Assembly (NCBI RefSeq): GCF_019448255.1
Contig: NZ_CP080410.1
Coordinates: 1,116,001 to 1,180,000 of the forward strand
Reading direction: 5' to 3'
Length of the DNA stretch: 64,000 bases
DNA from: Qipengyuania flava
Lineage (GTDB): Bacteria; Pseudomonadota; Alphaproteobacteria; Sphingomonadales; Sphingomonadaceae
Shown here: one piece after another, positions 53,125 to 61,339 of the stretch
Numbering within the stretch: position 1 is the first letter of the stretch
Layout: every line of letters begins with the position of its first letter
The notes under the pieces: model-generated
The model's database searches: none
Seen by the model: the letters and a program-made list of their open reading frames with translations, nothing else
What the model was told of the DNA's origin: nothing
Made by a program: the position numbers and the translations under genes

Positions 53125-55329
53125 ATGGGTTTTCTCGATTCCTTCCGGCGCAGGCCCGATGCGGGCGAAGAGCGGCCCTCGCACGCCGGCTATTACGCCA
53201 CGCATGACACGCTCGACTACGACAGCTGGGATGACCGGCTGGACCGTCTCGACAGCGCGCTGGCGGCCGAGGAGAAGAAGCGCACGCGTTGGTGGCAGCG
53301 CGAGTACTGGCGCGGCCGCCGCAAGCGCTGGTGGGCGGGGCGGCTCGTGCTGGGCGCGCTGGCGCTGGTCCTGGTGCTCTTCGCCTGGCTGGCGATCACC
53401 GCGCCTTTGTCGAAGTCCCTCGAACCCATTGCCGCGCCGCAGATTACCCTGCTGGCCGCCGATGGCACGCCGATTGCCCGCAACGGGGCCATTACCGACG
53501 AGCCGGTCGAGGTGGCGCAGCTCCCGCCCCATGTGATCGAGGCTTTCCTGGCGACCGAGGACCGGCGCTTCTATTCGCATTGGGGCGTCGACCCGCGCGG
53601 CATTGCGCGCGCGGCGATCACCGGCACGGGCGGTGGTAGCACGATCACGCAGCAGCTGGCGAAGTTCACCTTCCTCACGCCCGAACGCACCCTGACCCGC
53701 AAGGCGCGCGAGGCGCTGATCGCCTTCTGGCTGGAAGGGTGGCTGACCAAGGACGAGATTCTCAGCCGCTACCTCTCCAACGCCTATTTCGGCGACAATG
53801 TGTACGGGTTGAGAGCCGCGAGCCTGCACTATTTCTACCGCAAGCCGGAGAACCTCAAACCCAACCAGGCCGCCATGCTGGCCGGGCTGCTGCAGGCGCC
53901 CAGCGCCTACAATCCGACCAAGCATTACGACAGGGCCGAACGGCGCATGCGCATCGTGATCCAGTCGATGGTCGATGCCGGCTACATCACCGAAGCCGAA
54001 GCGCGGGCGATGAAACCGCCGGCGCTCGACGTGCGCACGCGCAACGATTTGCCCACCGGCACCTATTTCGCCGACTGGGCGCTGCCCGAAGCGCGCGAGT
54101 TCACCGAACAGGGCTACGCCCGCCAGACGCTGACCACGACGCTCGACAGCCGGCTTCAGGCGATCGCACGCCAGGTGACCCAGCGCGCGCCGCTGGGCGA
54201 AGCGCAGGTGGCGCTGGTGGCCATGCGGCGGAACGGGGAAGTCGTCGCGATGATCGGGGGCAAGGACTACGCCAAAAGCCCCTTCAACCGCGCCACCCAG
54301 GCCAAGCGCCAGCCCGGCTCCACGATCAAGACCTTCGTCTATCTCGCGGCCCTGCGGAACGGCTGGTCGCCTGACGACAGCGTGGCCAACACCGAGATCA
54401 CCGAAGGCAGCTACCGCCCGCGCAACGCCAACGGGCGGTATTCGGACAGCATCACCCTGCGCGATGCGCTCGCCCAGTCGAGCAATGTCGCAACGCTGCG
54501 CCTGTTCAACGAAGTCGGTTCGGAGCGGGTCATTGCCACCGCGCGCGACTTCGGGATCGAGGCGGAGTTCGTCGAAGGCGATCCGAGCATTGCGCTTGGC
54601 TCGACCAGCATGAGCCTGATCGAGCTGACCTCCGCCTATGCCGGGATTGCCGCGAACAGCTTCCCGATCGAGCCGCACGCCTTTGCACGCGAGGAATCGA
54701 GCTGGTGGGACCGGCTGTGGGACGGCTCGAAATCGCTATCGGGCGGCACGCATGGCGATATCGAGGACATGCTGCGCGGCGCGATCAACAACGGCACCGG
54801 GCGAGCGGCCATGCTGCGCGGGCCGAATTTCGGCAAGACGGGGACCAGCCAGGACAACCGCGACGCGCTCTTCGTGGGCTATGCGGGCGACCTGGTGGTC
54901 GGCGTATGGATCGGCAATGACGACAATTCGCCGCTGAAAGGCGGTATCAGCGGCGGCGGCTTGCCGGCGCGCATCTGGCGCGACTTCATGAACCGGGCAA
55001 TGAACGTGGGCGCCGTCTCAAGCCAGCCAGCCCCGCGCGAACAGGACGATCCGGGCGGCCCGATCGAACCGCTCGACGTGCCGGACCTTGAGGACATCCC
55101 GATTGGCGACGGCAACTCGCGCCTGCGCATCCGCGACGGCGAAGCCACCTTCTCGACCGAAATCGACGGCATTCCGGTGGACATCACCTTTGGCGGCGAG
55201 AACGGCGTCGCGATCGATGAGGAAGCGATAGAGGAAGCGCGCCGCCGCGCCGACGAGCGCCGCTACGAAGCGATCCGCAACCGGCGCGACGAGCGCCTTC
55301 GCGAACTGGAAGAGGGCGCGCCGAACTAG
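53125..55329 (+). CDS. Class A penicillin-binding protein (PBP1A type)
   Basis: A 734-residue bifunctional glycosyltransferase/transpeptidase. There is a cytoplasmic N-terminus of about 70 residues, then a transmembrane helix (VLGALALVLVLFAWLAI). The GT51 domain has Glu145 in EDRRFYSHWG and GSTITQQLAK. The transpeptidase motifs are S399xxK402 (STIK), S452SN454 and K571TG573. The last 90 residues are an acidic then basic tail rich in Arg/Glu. It is downstream of a TonB-C gene on the same strand, with an inverted repeat before the ATG. Its stop overlaps the converging thioesterase gene. Confidence 0.95.
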   Translation: MGFLDSFRRRPDAGEERPSHAGYYATHDTLDYDSWDDRLDRLDSALAAEEKKRTRWWQREYWRGRRKRWWAGRLVLGALALVLVLFAWLAITAPLSKSLEPIAAPQITLLAADGTPIARNGAITDEPVEVAQLPPHVIEAFLATEDRRFYSHWGVDPRGIARAAITGTGGGSTITQQLAKFTFLTPERTLTRKAREALIAFWLEGWLTKDEILSRYLSNAYFGDNVYGLRAASLHYFYRKPENLKPNQAAMLAGLLQAPSAYNPTKHYDRAERRMRIVIQSMVDAGYITEAEARAMKPPALDVRTRNDLPTGTYFADWALPEAREFTEQGYARQTLTTTLDSRLQAIARQVTQRAPLGEAQVALVAMRRNGEVVAMIGGKDYAKSPFNRATQAKRQPGSTIKTFVYLAALRNGWSPDDSVANTEITEGSYRPRNANGRYSDSITLRDALAQSSNVATLRLFNEVGSERVIATARDFGIEAEFVEGDPSIALGSTSMSLIELTSAYAGIAANSFPIEPHAFAREESSWWDRLWDGSKSLSGGTHGDIEDMLRGAINNGTGRAAMLRGPNFGKTGTSQDNRDALFVGYAGDLVVGVWIGNDDNSPLKGGISGGGLPARIWRDFMNRAMNVGAVSSQPAPREQDDPGGPIEPLDVPDLEDIPIGDGNSRLRIRDGEATFSTEIDGIPVDITFGGENGVAIDEEAIEEARRRADERRYEAIRNRRDERLRELEEGAPN

Positions 55330-55739
55330 CCGTCGGTTTCCGCCATCAGCACGTTCATCACCGCGGTCGCGATGGGGCGGGAGGGATCGTCCTGCCAGGC
55401 TTCGACCGTGATATTGGCGCTGCGCCGGCCCAGCTTGGTGATCCGGCCCTTGGCATAGCTGGTCCGGCTCTTTCCGGCGGCAAGGTATTGCACCGTGATG
55501 TTGATCGGCTTGAGAGCGGCCTTGCGGTCAAGCCTTGCGAGTTCGGCCCGCAGGGCCGAATAGCCTGCGGTTTCCAGCAGGCCCCCGGTCGCGCCGCCAT
55601 GATAGTGCTCGGGCCGGCCTTCGACGGTCTCTTCAAACGGCACCATCATGACGGGCGTGCCGTCTTCCCAGCGATCGAGCGTGATGCCGAGCGAACGGGC
55701 GTAGGGCGTCAGGGCTTCGACTTCGTTCGTGTCCGACAT
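55326..55739 (-). CDS. PaaI/hotdog thioesterase (downstream copy)
   Basis: A 137-residue single hotdog protein. It has EHYHGGATGGLLETAGYSAL, which supplies the HGG and catalytic acidic residue region, and INITVQYLAAGK on the fold's central strand. The start is MSDTNEVEAL; a short in-frame upstream Met exists. It starts one base after the stop of a second, different hotdog gene. Both probably hydrolyse small acyl-CoA or aromatic-CoA thioesters. Confidence 0.9.
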   Translation of the reverse strand: MSDTNEVEALTPYARSLGITLDRWEDGTPVMMVPFEETVEGRPEHYHGGATGGLLETAGYSALRAELARLDRKAALKPINITVQYLAAGKSRTSYAKGRITKLGRRSANITVEAWQDDPSRPIATAVMNVLMAETDG

Positions 55740-55740
55740 G

Positions 55741-56187
55741 TCAGAGCCTCGCATTCGATGCGATCTTCATGAAGACCGCCTGGATATGGGCCACCGGATC
55801 GCCCGAATCGCCATCGTGGGCGAGCCCGCGCACGAAGGCCGCGCTGCGGGTTATGCGATAGCATTGGGAGCGACCGAACACGCTGGCCCCTTCGCGCGCC
55901 GGTCGAACGTAATCGACCCGCAGGTCGAGCGTTGCGATGGCCTGGAAATCGTCCATCGCGCGCCAGATCGCCATGCCGCTGGCCATGTCCATCAGGCTGA
56001 GGATCGGGCCGGAGGCGAGCACGCGCTGGCCGTCTTCGCCCAGCAGGTCCTCGCGCCAGGGCAGTTCCAGTTCGACCCAGTCGTCGCCGTGGTCGGAGTA
56101 TTTGAGTCCAAGCCAGCCGGAATGCCCGCGTCCCGTGAAGAAGGACGTGGCCTTGGCCGGATCGAATTTGCGTGCGTCGTCGCTCAT
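55741..56187 (-). CDS. PaaI/hotdog thioesterase (upstream copy)
   Basis: A 148-residue hotdog protein with LASGPILSLMDMASGMAIWRAM, the helix that replaces the usual HGG region, and IATLDLRVDYVRPAREG. It is paralogous in fold but divergent from the next gene. The pair overlaps no neighbour and is separated by 1 nt, so it forms a two-gene unit. The gene diverges from the peptide gene at 56322 over 134 bp. Confidence 0.88.
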   Translation of the reverse strand: MSDDARKFDPAKATSFFTGRGHSGWLGLKYSDHGDDWVELELPWREDLLGEDGQRVLASGPILSLMDMASGMAIWRAMDDFQAIATLDLRVDYVRPAREGASVFGRSQCYRITRSAAFVRGLAHDGDSGDPVAHIQAVFMKIASNARL

Positions 56188-56321
56188 CGTTTCCGGCGAT
56201 AGCCGTGCGGTTCCCCGCCTTACAATGTTTTAATTTCACGTCGTCCGACCACGCAGCCAGCCTTTGCTCACGGCGGACGAGGACACGGGGTCGAGGTCCG
56301 CTCGCATCTACGGAGAAATCC

Positions 56322-56471
56322 ATGAATCTTCCCAAAATCGACATGAGCAGTCTTCCCGATCTTGACGCTGCAACCGGCCTGTTCGGCAGCTTTTCCGCCG
56401 GTTCGGACGACACGATCGTGGTGATCATGGTCTATGTTTACGACCACATGCTCGTCGAAATGCTGCTCTGA
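56322..56471 (+). CDS. 49-residue putative precursor peptide
   Basis: A 49-residue peptide with GGAG about 8 nt before the ATG. The N-terminal half (MNLPKIDMSSLPDLDAATGL) is polar and leader-like. An FGSFSAGSDD segment follows. The C-terminus TIVVIMVYVYDHMLVEMLL is strongly hydrophobic with Tyr, His, Asp and Glu. It is the first of three plus-strand genes: 14 nt later comes the HEAT-like protein gene, which overlaps the metal-enzyme gene. This layout fits a modified-peptide precursor or a small partner protein of the two enzymes. A TACAAT -10-like hexamer is at 56221-56226 without a clear -35. There is no signal peptide. Confidence 0.7.
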   Translation: MNLPKIDMSSLPDLDAATGLFGSFSAGSDDTIVVIMVYVYDHMLVEMLL

Positions 56472-56485
56472 CGGGCGGCGCAGGA

Positions 56486-57457
56486 ATGCATTTCGAACCG
56501 ACTTTGGAAACGCTGCGCGGTGATGGGGCCGCGCAGCACGCACGCCAGGCGAAAGTAGCCGAAGCCGTGGCGCAGTGCCGTGAGGACGCAGCGCTGCAAC
56601 CGGTCCTGGAGGCGCTCGAGGCCTATGGCGCGGGCGCGGCGCTGGAGGATTGCGCCGCTCTTGTCGCCCTATGCGAGTGCGACGGGGCAGCGCGGGACGC
56701 CATGACGCCGCTGGTCGATCACCTGGTCACTTTGTTTCGCGAAGAGCCGCTCGCCGAACTGCTGTTTCGTCACCAGTCGCGCGAGGGTTTCCATCTCGTG
56801 CAGCTCGCCGGGAAGGGACGAGCGACTCTCAGCCTTGCCTTGCACGAGGAGCGCGACGCCACTCAGGACGCGCCGCTCGCGACATTCCCGGATGCCGAAC
56901 GGCACGAGATCGTACTGGCCGGAGCAGCTGATCTCGAACTCGTGGAGATCCTTGCAGACCACGGTGAGCGCGTCGCTATAGATCGCGAACCGCGCCGTGT
57001 GGTTGCAGGGGAATGCCTCGCCTTCAGCGGGCCGGACCAATCCCGCCGCATCGTGCAGGTACACGGCCTGCTCCTCACCTTGCGGCTTGCGCGAATACCG
57101 GCGCAGCCGAGGCCCACGCGGCAGTTCGATCTCGCCACCGGACGCCTCGTGCACCGTGCGAGCGGGGATCGGCGCGAAAGCCGTCAGGAGATGATGATTG
57201 CCCTGCTTGGCCGCATGGGACGATCCGATGCGGCCCCTGTGCTTGCCGATGCGGCACGCGAGGGTAGCGCGCATTTCCGCTGGCAGGCGCTTCGCGAATG
57301 CCTCGCGCTCGATGCGGGCGCCGGCTTCCCGGTTCTCCGCGCCATCGCGGCCGATCCGCTGGATCCGCTAGCCGCGCATGCAGGGGCGGTGCAGGCCCAG
57401 CTGCTCGAAGCCCATCCCGAACTTGCCCGCCTGGAGGCTACCCCATGCCCCGCGTGA
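56486..57457 (+). CDS. HEAT-repeat-like protein of the peptide cassette, unknown
   Basis: A 323-residue protein without a recognised family. Residues 1-100 are helical. The middle (about 100-220: RATLSLALHEERDA, HEIVLAGAADLELVEIL, RRIVQVHGLLLTLRLARI) looks like beta-rich cupin-type strands. The C-terminal 90 residues (MMIALLGRMGRSDAAPVLADAA, HFRWQALRECLALDAGAGFPVLRAIA) form HEAT-like helical repeats. The start is 14 nt after the peptide gene, and its end overlaps the next gene by 13 nt. A substrate-holding role for the following enzyme is plausible but unproved. Confidence 0.75.
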   Translation: MHFEPTLETLRGDGAAQHARQAKVAEAVAQCREDAALQPVLEALEAYGAGAALEDCAALVALCECDGAARDAMTPLVDHLVTLFREEPLAELLFRHQSREGFHLVQLAGKGRATLSLALHEERDATQDAPLATFPDAERHEIVLAGAADLELVEILADHGERVAIDREPRRVVAGECLAFSGPDQSRRIVQVHGLLLTLRLARIPAQPRPTRQFDLATGRLVHRASGDRRESRQEMMIALLGRMGRSDAAPVLADAAREGSAHFRWQALRECLALDAGAGFPVLRAIAADPLDPLAAHAGAVQAQLLEAHPELARLEATPCPA

Positions 57458-58341
57458 TCGCGAACAGAGAGAGCGACGTCGCCTCGCTCGAAGCAACAAT
57501 CGAAGCGCTCGCCGCGGGTTTCGATCCGCGCGACGTAGGCGACACCGACCGTGCAGCAGGGGTGCTGGAGCGGCTCGCCAACAACCGCAGCTTCCTTGGC
57601 GATCTGCTGATCGATCAGCTGCGCGAACGTCACCGCGACACCTTCGAAGACAGCGCCTACGGCCCGCAGGCGATCGTCCTGTCTCCGCTGGTCGGCGGCT
57701 GCTTCTTGCGCGCCAACATCTGGCCGGCCGAAAGCGAGAGCAGCCTCAGATCGAGCGGGGCCGACAGCTTCGTCTATGGCCTGCCGCACGATCACAATTT
57801 CGACTTCCTCACGGCGGGCTATTTCGGCCCCGGCTATCGCAGCGACTATTACGAGATCGATTATGGGGCGATTGCCGGTTTCCGGGGGGAGCACGCCGCC
57901 ATGCGCTTTGTCGAACGCAGCGCGCTGAGCGAAGGCAAGCTCATGCACTACCGCGCGCATGTGGACGTGCATTCGCAGCTACCGCCGGAAGCAACCTCAG
58001 TCTCGCTCAACATCATGCGGGTCGATGCGGGGCAGGACTGGTTCGACCAATACGGCTTCGATCTCGACAGCAGCGCGGTGACCGGCGTGCTCAACCCGTC
58101 GGCGAGCGAAACTTTTCTGCGGTGTGCCGTGGCCTTTGGCGGTGACAGCGCGCTGGACCTCGCCGAGCATTTCGGGCGCTCGCATCCCAGCGGCCGCATG
58201 CGGCTGGCAAGCTTCGAGGCGCGCAGCGGCCTGCTACAATGCACGGAGGACAGGGACGCGCTGTGGCGCGAGGCAGAAGGAGCGGGGAACCTGATGCTGG
58301 CGCGCGAGGCGCAGATGCGCCGGGCGGCGCTTCAGCTGTAG
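57445..58341 (+). CDS. Putative metal-dependent enzyme with HDHNFDF motif
   Basis: A 298-residue protein with GGAGG before its ATG, overlapping the HEAT-like gene by 13 nt. The striking motif is LPHDHNFDFLTAGYFGPGYRSDY (His115, Asp116, His117, Asp120) and later MHYRAHVDVHSQLPPEATSVSLN (His168, His172, Asp174, His176). This His/Asp arrangement fits a cupin or 2-His-1-carboxylate iron site. From memory, unchecked, proteins with HDHNF ... GPGY signatures are often auto-named transposase; nothing here supports that. It is the last gene of the cassette and converges on a 53-residue membrane ORF with a 10-nt overlap. Confidence 0.78.
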   Translation: MPRVIANRESDVASLEATIEALAAGFDPRDVGDTDRAAGVLERLANNRSFLGDLLIDQLRERHRDTFEDSAYGPQAIVLSPLVGGCFLRANIWPAESESSLRSSGADSFVYGLPHDHNFDFLTAGYFGPGYRSDYYEIDYGAIAGFRGEHAAMRFVERSALSEGKLMHYRAHVDVHSQLPPEATSVSLNIMRVDAGQDWFDQYGFDLDSSAVTGVLNPSASETFLRCAVAFGGDSALDLAEHFGRSHPSGRMRLASFEARSGLLQCTEDRDALWREAEGAGNLMLAREAQMRRAALQL

Positions 58342-58493
58342 AGCATGGCGAAGAGGGCAAAGCCCAGCAGAACGAAGATCAGTCCGATGATCCCCAGCGC
58401 CCGCGAAAGCGATCGTTCGCGCTGTTCAAGCCCGGTATCCGGGTCGGCGCCTTCGCCAAGAGCGAGGTGCCTGAGGGCGTCTAGGAGCCGCAT
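58332..58493 (-). CDS. 53-residue tail-anchored membrane protein, unknown
   Basis: A 53-residue protein from ATG with AGGGA 8 nt upstream. The N-terminus MRLLDALRHLALGEGADPDTGLEQRERSLS is soluble; the C-terminus ALGIIGLIFVLLGFALFAMLYS is one membrane helix. No family is recognised. It follows ruvX after 11 nt on the same strand and overlaps the end of the metal-enzyme gene on the other strand. It is probably the last gene of the ruvX transcript. Confidence 0.6.
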   Translation of the reverse strand: MRLLDALRHLALGEGADPDTGLEQRERSLSRALGIIGLIFVLLGFALFAMLYS

Positions 58494-58504
58494 GACGGCT
58501 TCCC

Positions 58505-58993
58505 TTATAACCCACCACCCGCCAGCGCGTCTATTGCGCCCTGCAAAATGACTGCGGCAGCGTGGCTGTCGATCTTCTCCGCGCGCTTGGCGCGGCTCAT
58601 GTCCTGGCCGATCATAGCCGCTTCCGCGCTGGCGGTGGACCAGCGCTCGTCCCACAGCAGGACCGGCAGTTCGAGCGCCTTGGCAACATTGCGCGCATAA
58701 GCGCGGCTCGCCTGCGCGCGCGGACCTTCGCTGCCGTCCATATTGCGCGGGAGGCCGATCACCGCGCCGATGATCCTGCGTTCTTCAACCAGAGTGCGCA
58801 GGATCGCGCAGTCGCGGGTGAACTTGCCGCGCGTGATGGTCTTGCCTGCGGTCGCAAAGCGCCAGCCTGCATCGCAGGTGGCAACGCCGATGGTCTTGGT
58901 GCCTACGTCGAGACCCAGCAGCGCACCGCCATCGGGCAGCGCGTCGCCGTAATCGAGCGCGTTGTCGGTTACGAGGCCTGCGCCGCCGTCCAT
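58505..58993 (-). CDS. ruvX: Putative Holliday junction resolvase / pre-16S rRNA nuclease
   Basis: A 162-residue RNase-H-like nuclease (YqgF/RuvX). The family DVGTKTIGVATCD near residue 29, VIGLPRNMDGSEGPRA, LLWDERWSTASAEAAM and KIDSHAAAVILQGAID are all present, with catalytic Asp and Glu conserved. In bacteria it completes 16S rRNA 5' end maturation. Its start overlaps the DUF3089 gene's end by 25 nt. Confidence 0.95.
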   Translation of the reverse strand: MDGGAGLVTDNALDYGDALPDGGALLGLDVGTKTIGVATCDAGWRFATAGKTITRGKFTRDCAILRTLVEERRIIGAVIGLPRNMDGSEGPRAQASRAYARNVAKALELPVLLWDERWSTASAEAAMIGQDMSRAKRAEKIDSHAAAVILQGAIDALAGGGL

Positions 58994-60213
58994 GCCTTCA
59001 CCCTTTCAAGGACGTCATCCTGCAGGTTCTTCCAGAACAGCGGGATGTCGTAGACGTGGTAATTGCCGCCCGGCAGCACCCCTTCGCCCAGTTCGGGCGG
59101 GTCGCCGATGCGCAGCAGGCCCTGCGCGTCGCAGCGGGCAGGGACGGCCTCGGCGATCAGCGAGGCCGTGGCGAGATCGGAGCTGGGCACCAGCGTGCCG
59201 CGATTGGCCGTGGCGGGGGCCGATCCGCCCACCATCCCCGTTAGCGGGTTCACGCACAGGATCGGATCGTTCTCGCCGCGCGGTTCGCCATCGAGGCCGG
59301 GGATCGCGCTGTAGCGGCGCAAGAGCTGTCCGGGATCGCCATCGTTGGCGAAGCTGGCGTAGGCGACGAGGCAACCGCTCTGGCCCGGCGCGGCGCAGGC
59401 CGGGACGGGGAGGGCGGGCAAGTCATGCGCAACCGAGATCGGCCAGCCGGGCGCATAGACCGCGGCAATGCGCGCTTCGAGAGGCGTGCCCGCGACTTTC
59501 TCGCGCAGCAGGCGCAGCACGTGGGTCGAACCCTGGCTGTGGCCGGCCAGCACGATCGGCTTGTCCTCTCCCACGCTCGACAGGAAATAATCGAAGGCCT
59601 GCGCCACGTCGGCGTAGGCTGCGTCGATCGCCATGGTGGCTTCGGGCGCATCGGTCAGGAACGCGCCCACGGCGGCCTGCCGGTACTTGGGCGCCCACAG
59701 CTCGTCGGCGCGGTTGAAGGGGCTGGCGAGACCGCGCAGGAAGACCGCAGCAAGGCGGTCGGTATCAGCATCGTTCAACGCCGCGTTCCAATCGCCCAGG
59801 GCGCCCTTGGTGTAGCTGGTCGGCGGGACAAAGAAGACCGCGAAAGCGGGTGTTTCGTCCACATTCACGGCTTCACCGGCGAGCGAGCCGGTGGTCTCCT
59901 GTGGCGCCGGTGCATCGAGGCTCTGTTCGGCTGCGGGAGCTTCGGGCGAGGGGTCCTGTTCGGCCGGGTCCTCGCCCGGCTGCGCGATGGCAGGCTGGTA
60001 GCGCGCCGGATCGCTCGTGCCGAGGCCGGGACGCGAATACCACATGCCCGGGTCCTGGTAGGCATTTGCGGCGAGCGGTTCCTGCTCGACGAAGTCGCCG
60101 CGCGGAACGAACGCAATCTCGGTCGCTTCGCGCGACCAGATCGACAGGGCGATCATGCCCACGATCACGATGACGATGCAGACCGCGACGAAATACAGGA
60201 ACTTACGCGCCAT
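58969..60213 (-). CDS. DUF3089 family lipase-like protein
   Basis: A 414-residue protein. An N-terminal membrane anchor (FLYFVAVCIVIVIVGMIALSIW) leads to an Ala/Pro/Glu linker, then the DUF3089 alpha/beta hydrolase domain. FFVPPTSYTKGALGDWNAAL opens it, AGHSQGS holds the nucleophile Ser, and GNYHVYDIPLFW carries the final His. An ATG start at MARKFLYF with AAGGG is preferred to a TTG six codons earlier. It overlaps ruvX by 25 nt and the AI-2E gene by 11 nt. The substrate is unknown. Confidence 0.9.
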   Translation of the reverse strand: MARKFLYFVAVCIVIVIVGMIALSIWSREATEIAFVPRGDFVEQEPLAANAYQDPGMWYSRPGLGTSDPARYQPAIAQPGEDPAEQDPSPEAPAAEQSLDAPAPQETTGSLAGEAVNVDETPAFAVFFVPPTSYTKGALGDWNAALNDADTDRLAAVFLRGLASPFNRADELWAPKYRQAAVGAFLTDAPEATMAIDAAYADVAQAFDYFLSSVGEDKPIVLAGHSQGSTHVLRLLREKVAGTPLEARIAAVYAPGWPISVAHDLPALPVPACAAPGQSGCLVAYASFANDGDPGQLLRRYSAIPGLDGEPRGENDPILCVNPLTGMVGGSAPATANRGTLVPSSDLATASLIAEAVPARCDAQGLLRIGDPPELGEGVLPGGNYHVYDIPLFWKNLQDDVLERVKAWTAAQAS

Positions 60214-61312
60214 TGGTGGCACCCTTTTCAAGTTGGTCCTCTTCCGCCCGTTCGGCCCGCCGTTCGAGCGCGACCTTGATCATGGCGAGCAGCGGATCGG
60301 CCAGGAACAGTCCGAGTATGCCGAACAGGATACCCATGATGAGCTGGAAGGCTAGGACCAGCGCCGGGGCAAGGTCGACCGTCTTCTTGGCGATCATCGG
60401 AATGACGACATAGCCGTCGAAGTTCTGGACGAAGAAATAGACGAAGATCGTGTAGAGCCCCATCTCGACCCCGCCCGAGAAGCCGACCAGCACCATAAGG
60501 ATGCCCGAGATGATCGCGCCGAGGTTGGGGACGAAGGCCAGCAGGCCCGTGAGGATGGCGAGCAGGGCGGCCATGGGCACCGCGCCGATGCCGATCAGCG
60601 GGGCCACGATCGCCAGCATGACGTAGGTGAAGATCGCCTCGACCACCATGCCGAGCAGCCGCCCGGCCATCAGGCGCCGCATGGTCTGGCCCATGCGCGC
60701 AGCGGTCTTGTAGAACGGCTCGCGCTGTTCGCGCGGGAGCATCCAGGCCACGCCGCGCTCGTAGAGCATGGGATCGATTGCGACGTAGATCCCGATCACC
60801 CCGATCAGCACGACTGTAGCCACGCCGCCCAGGATGCCGCCCAGCGCGCGTGTAACCGTGCTGATTCCGCTGCCGATATTGCCGAGGTAATTCTGCAGGT
60901 GATCCTGGTCGATCTGGAAGCCCTGCGTGCGTGCCCAGGCCAGCAATTCGCCCAGCTGGCGTTCTATGATCGCAGGGAACTGCGCCGCTTCTTGCGAAAT
61001 GGTCGCTCCGGCGAAATAGCCGAGCCAGAGCAGGAAGGCGACGCTCGCCGCCAGTACAATCGCCACTCGCCAGCTGCGCCCGATATCGAGGACACGGCCG
61101 AGGAGGCGGGAGCCGCCATCGATCATCGATGCGAACACCATCGCCCCGAAGATGACCAGCAGCGGACGGGCGATCCAGACCGCAAGCACCACCGTCCCGA
61201 CCACTGCAACCCAAACGATAGCGCGCGAAATCTCGTGCCGAATGCGGGGATCGTTGATGCGCGAGGGGCTGGTGCCGAGGTCCTGGTCTTCGATGTGCTG
61301 CTCGTCGGCCAT
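60203..61312 (-). CDS. AI-2E family transporter-like membrane protein
   Basis: A 369-residue polytopic protein of the AI-2E/YdiK/PerM family. Typical parts are RPLLVIFGAMVFASMIDGG, WMLPREQREPFYKTAARMGQTMRRLMAGRLLGMVVEAIFTYV, FVPNLGAIISGILMVLVG and GYVVIPMIAKKTVDLAPAL, with about eight helices. The substrate of most members is uncertain. The C-terminal tail is charged. It starts 27 bp after lepB on the same strand and overlaps the DUF3089 gene. Confidence 0.93.
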   Translation of the reverse strand: MADEQHIEDQDLGTSPSRINDPRIRHEISRAIVWVAVVGTVVLAVWIARPLLVIFGAMVFASMIDGGSRLLGRVLDIGRSWRVAIVLAASVAFLLWLGYFAGATISQEAAQFPAIIERQLGELLAWARTQGFQIDQDHLQNYLGNIGSGISTVTRALGGILGGVATVVLIGVIGIYVAIDPMLYERGVAWMLPREQREPFYKTAARMGQTMRRLMAGRLLGMVVEAIFTYVMLAIVAPLIGIGAVPMAALLAILTGLLAFVPNLGAIISGILMVLVGFSGGVEMGLYTIFVYFFVQNFDGYVVIPMIAKKTVDLAPALVLAFQLIMGILFGILGLFLADPLLAMIKVALERRAERAEEDQLEKGATNGA

Positions 61313-61339
61313 GCGCGCCCCTTGTCTGCCTTTGCTCCC

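Noticed and set aside
57445..58341. Transposase as identity of the HDHNFDF protein
   Set aside because: No DDE, HUH or serine-recombinase motif, no terminal repeats, and operonic overlap with a non-mobile partner; the name recalled from automatic annotation is not supported.
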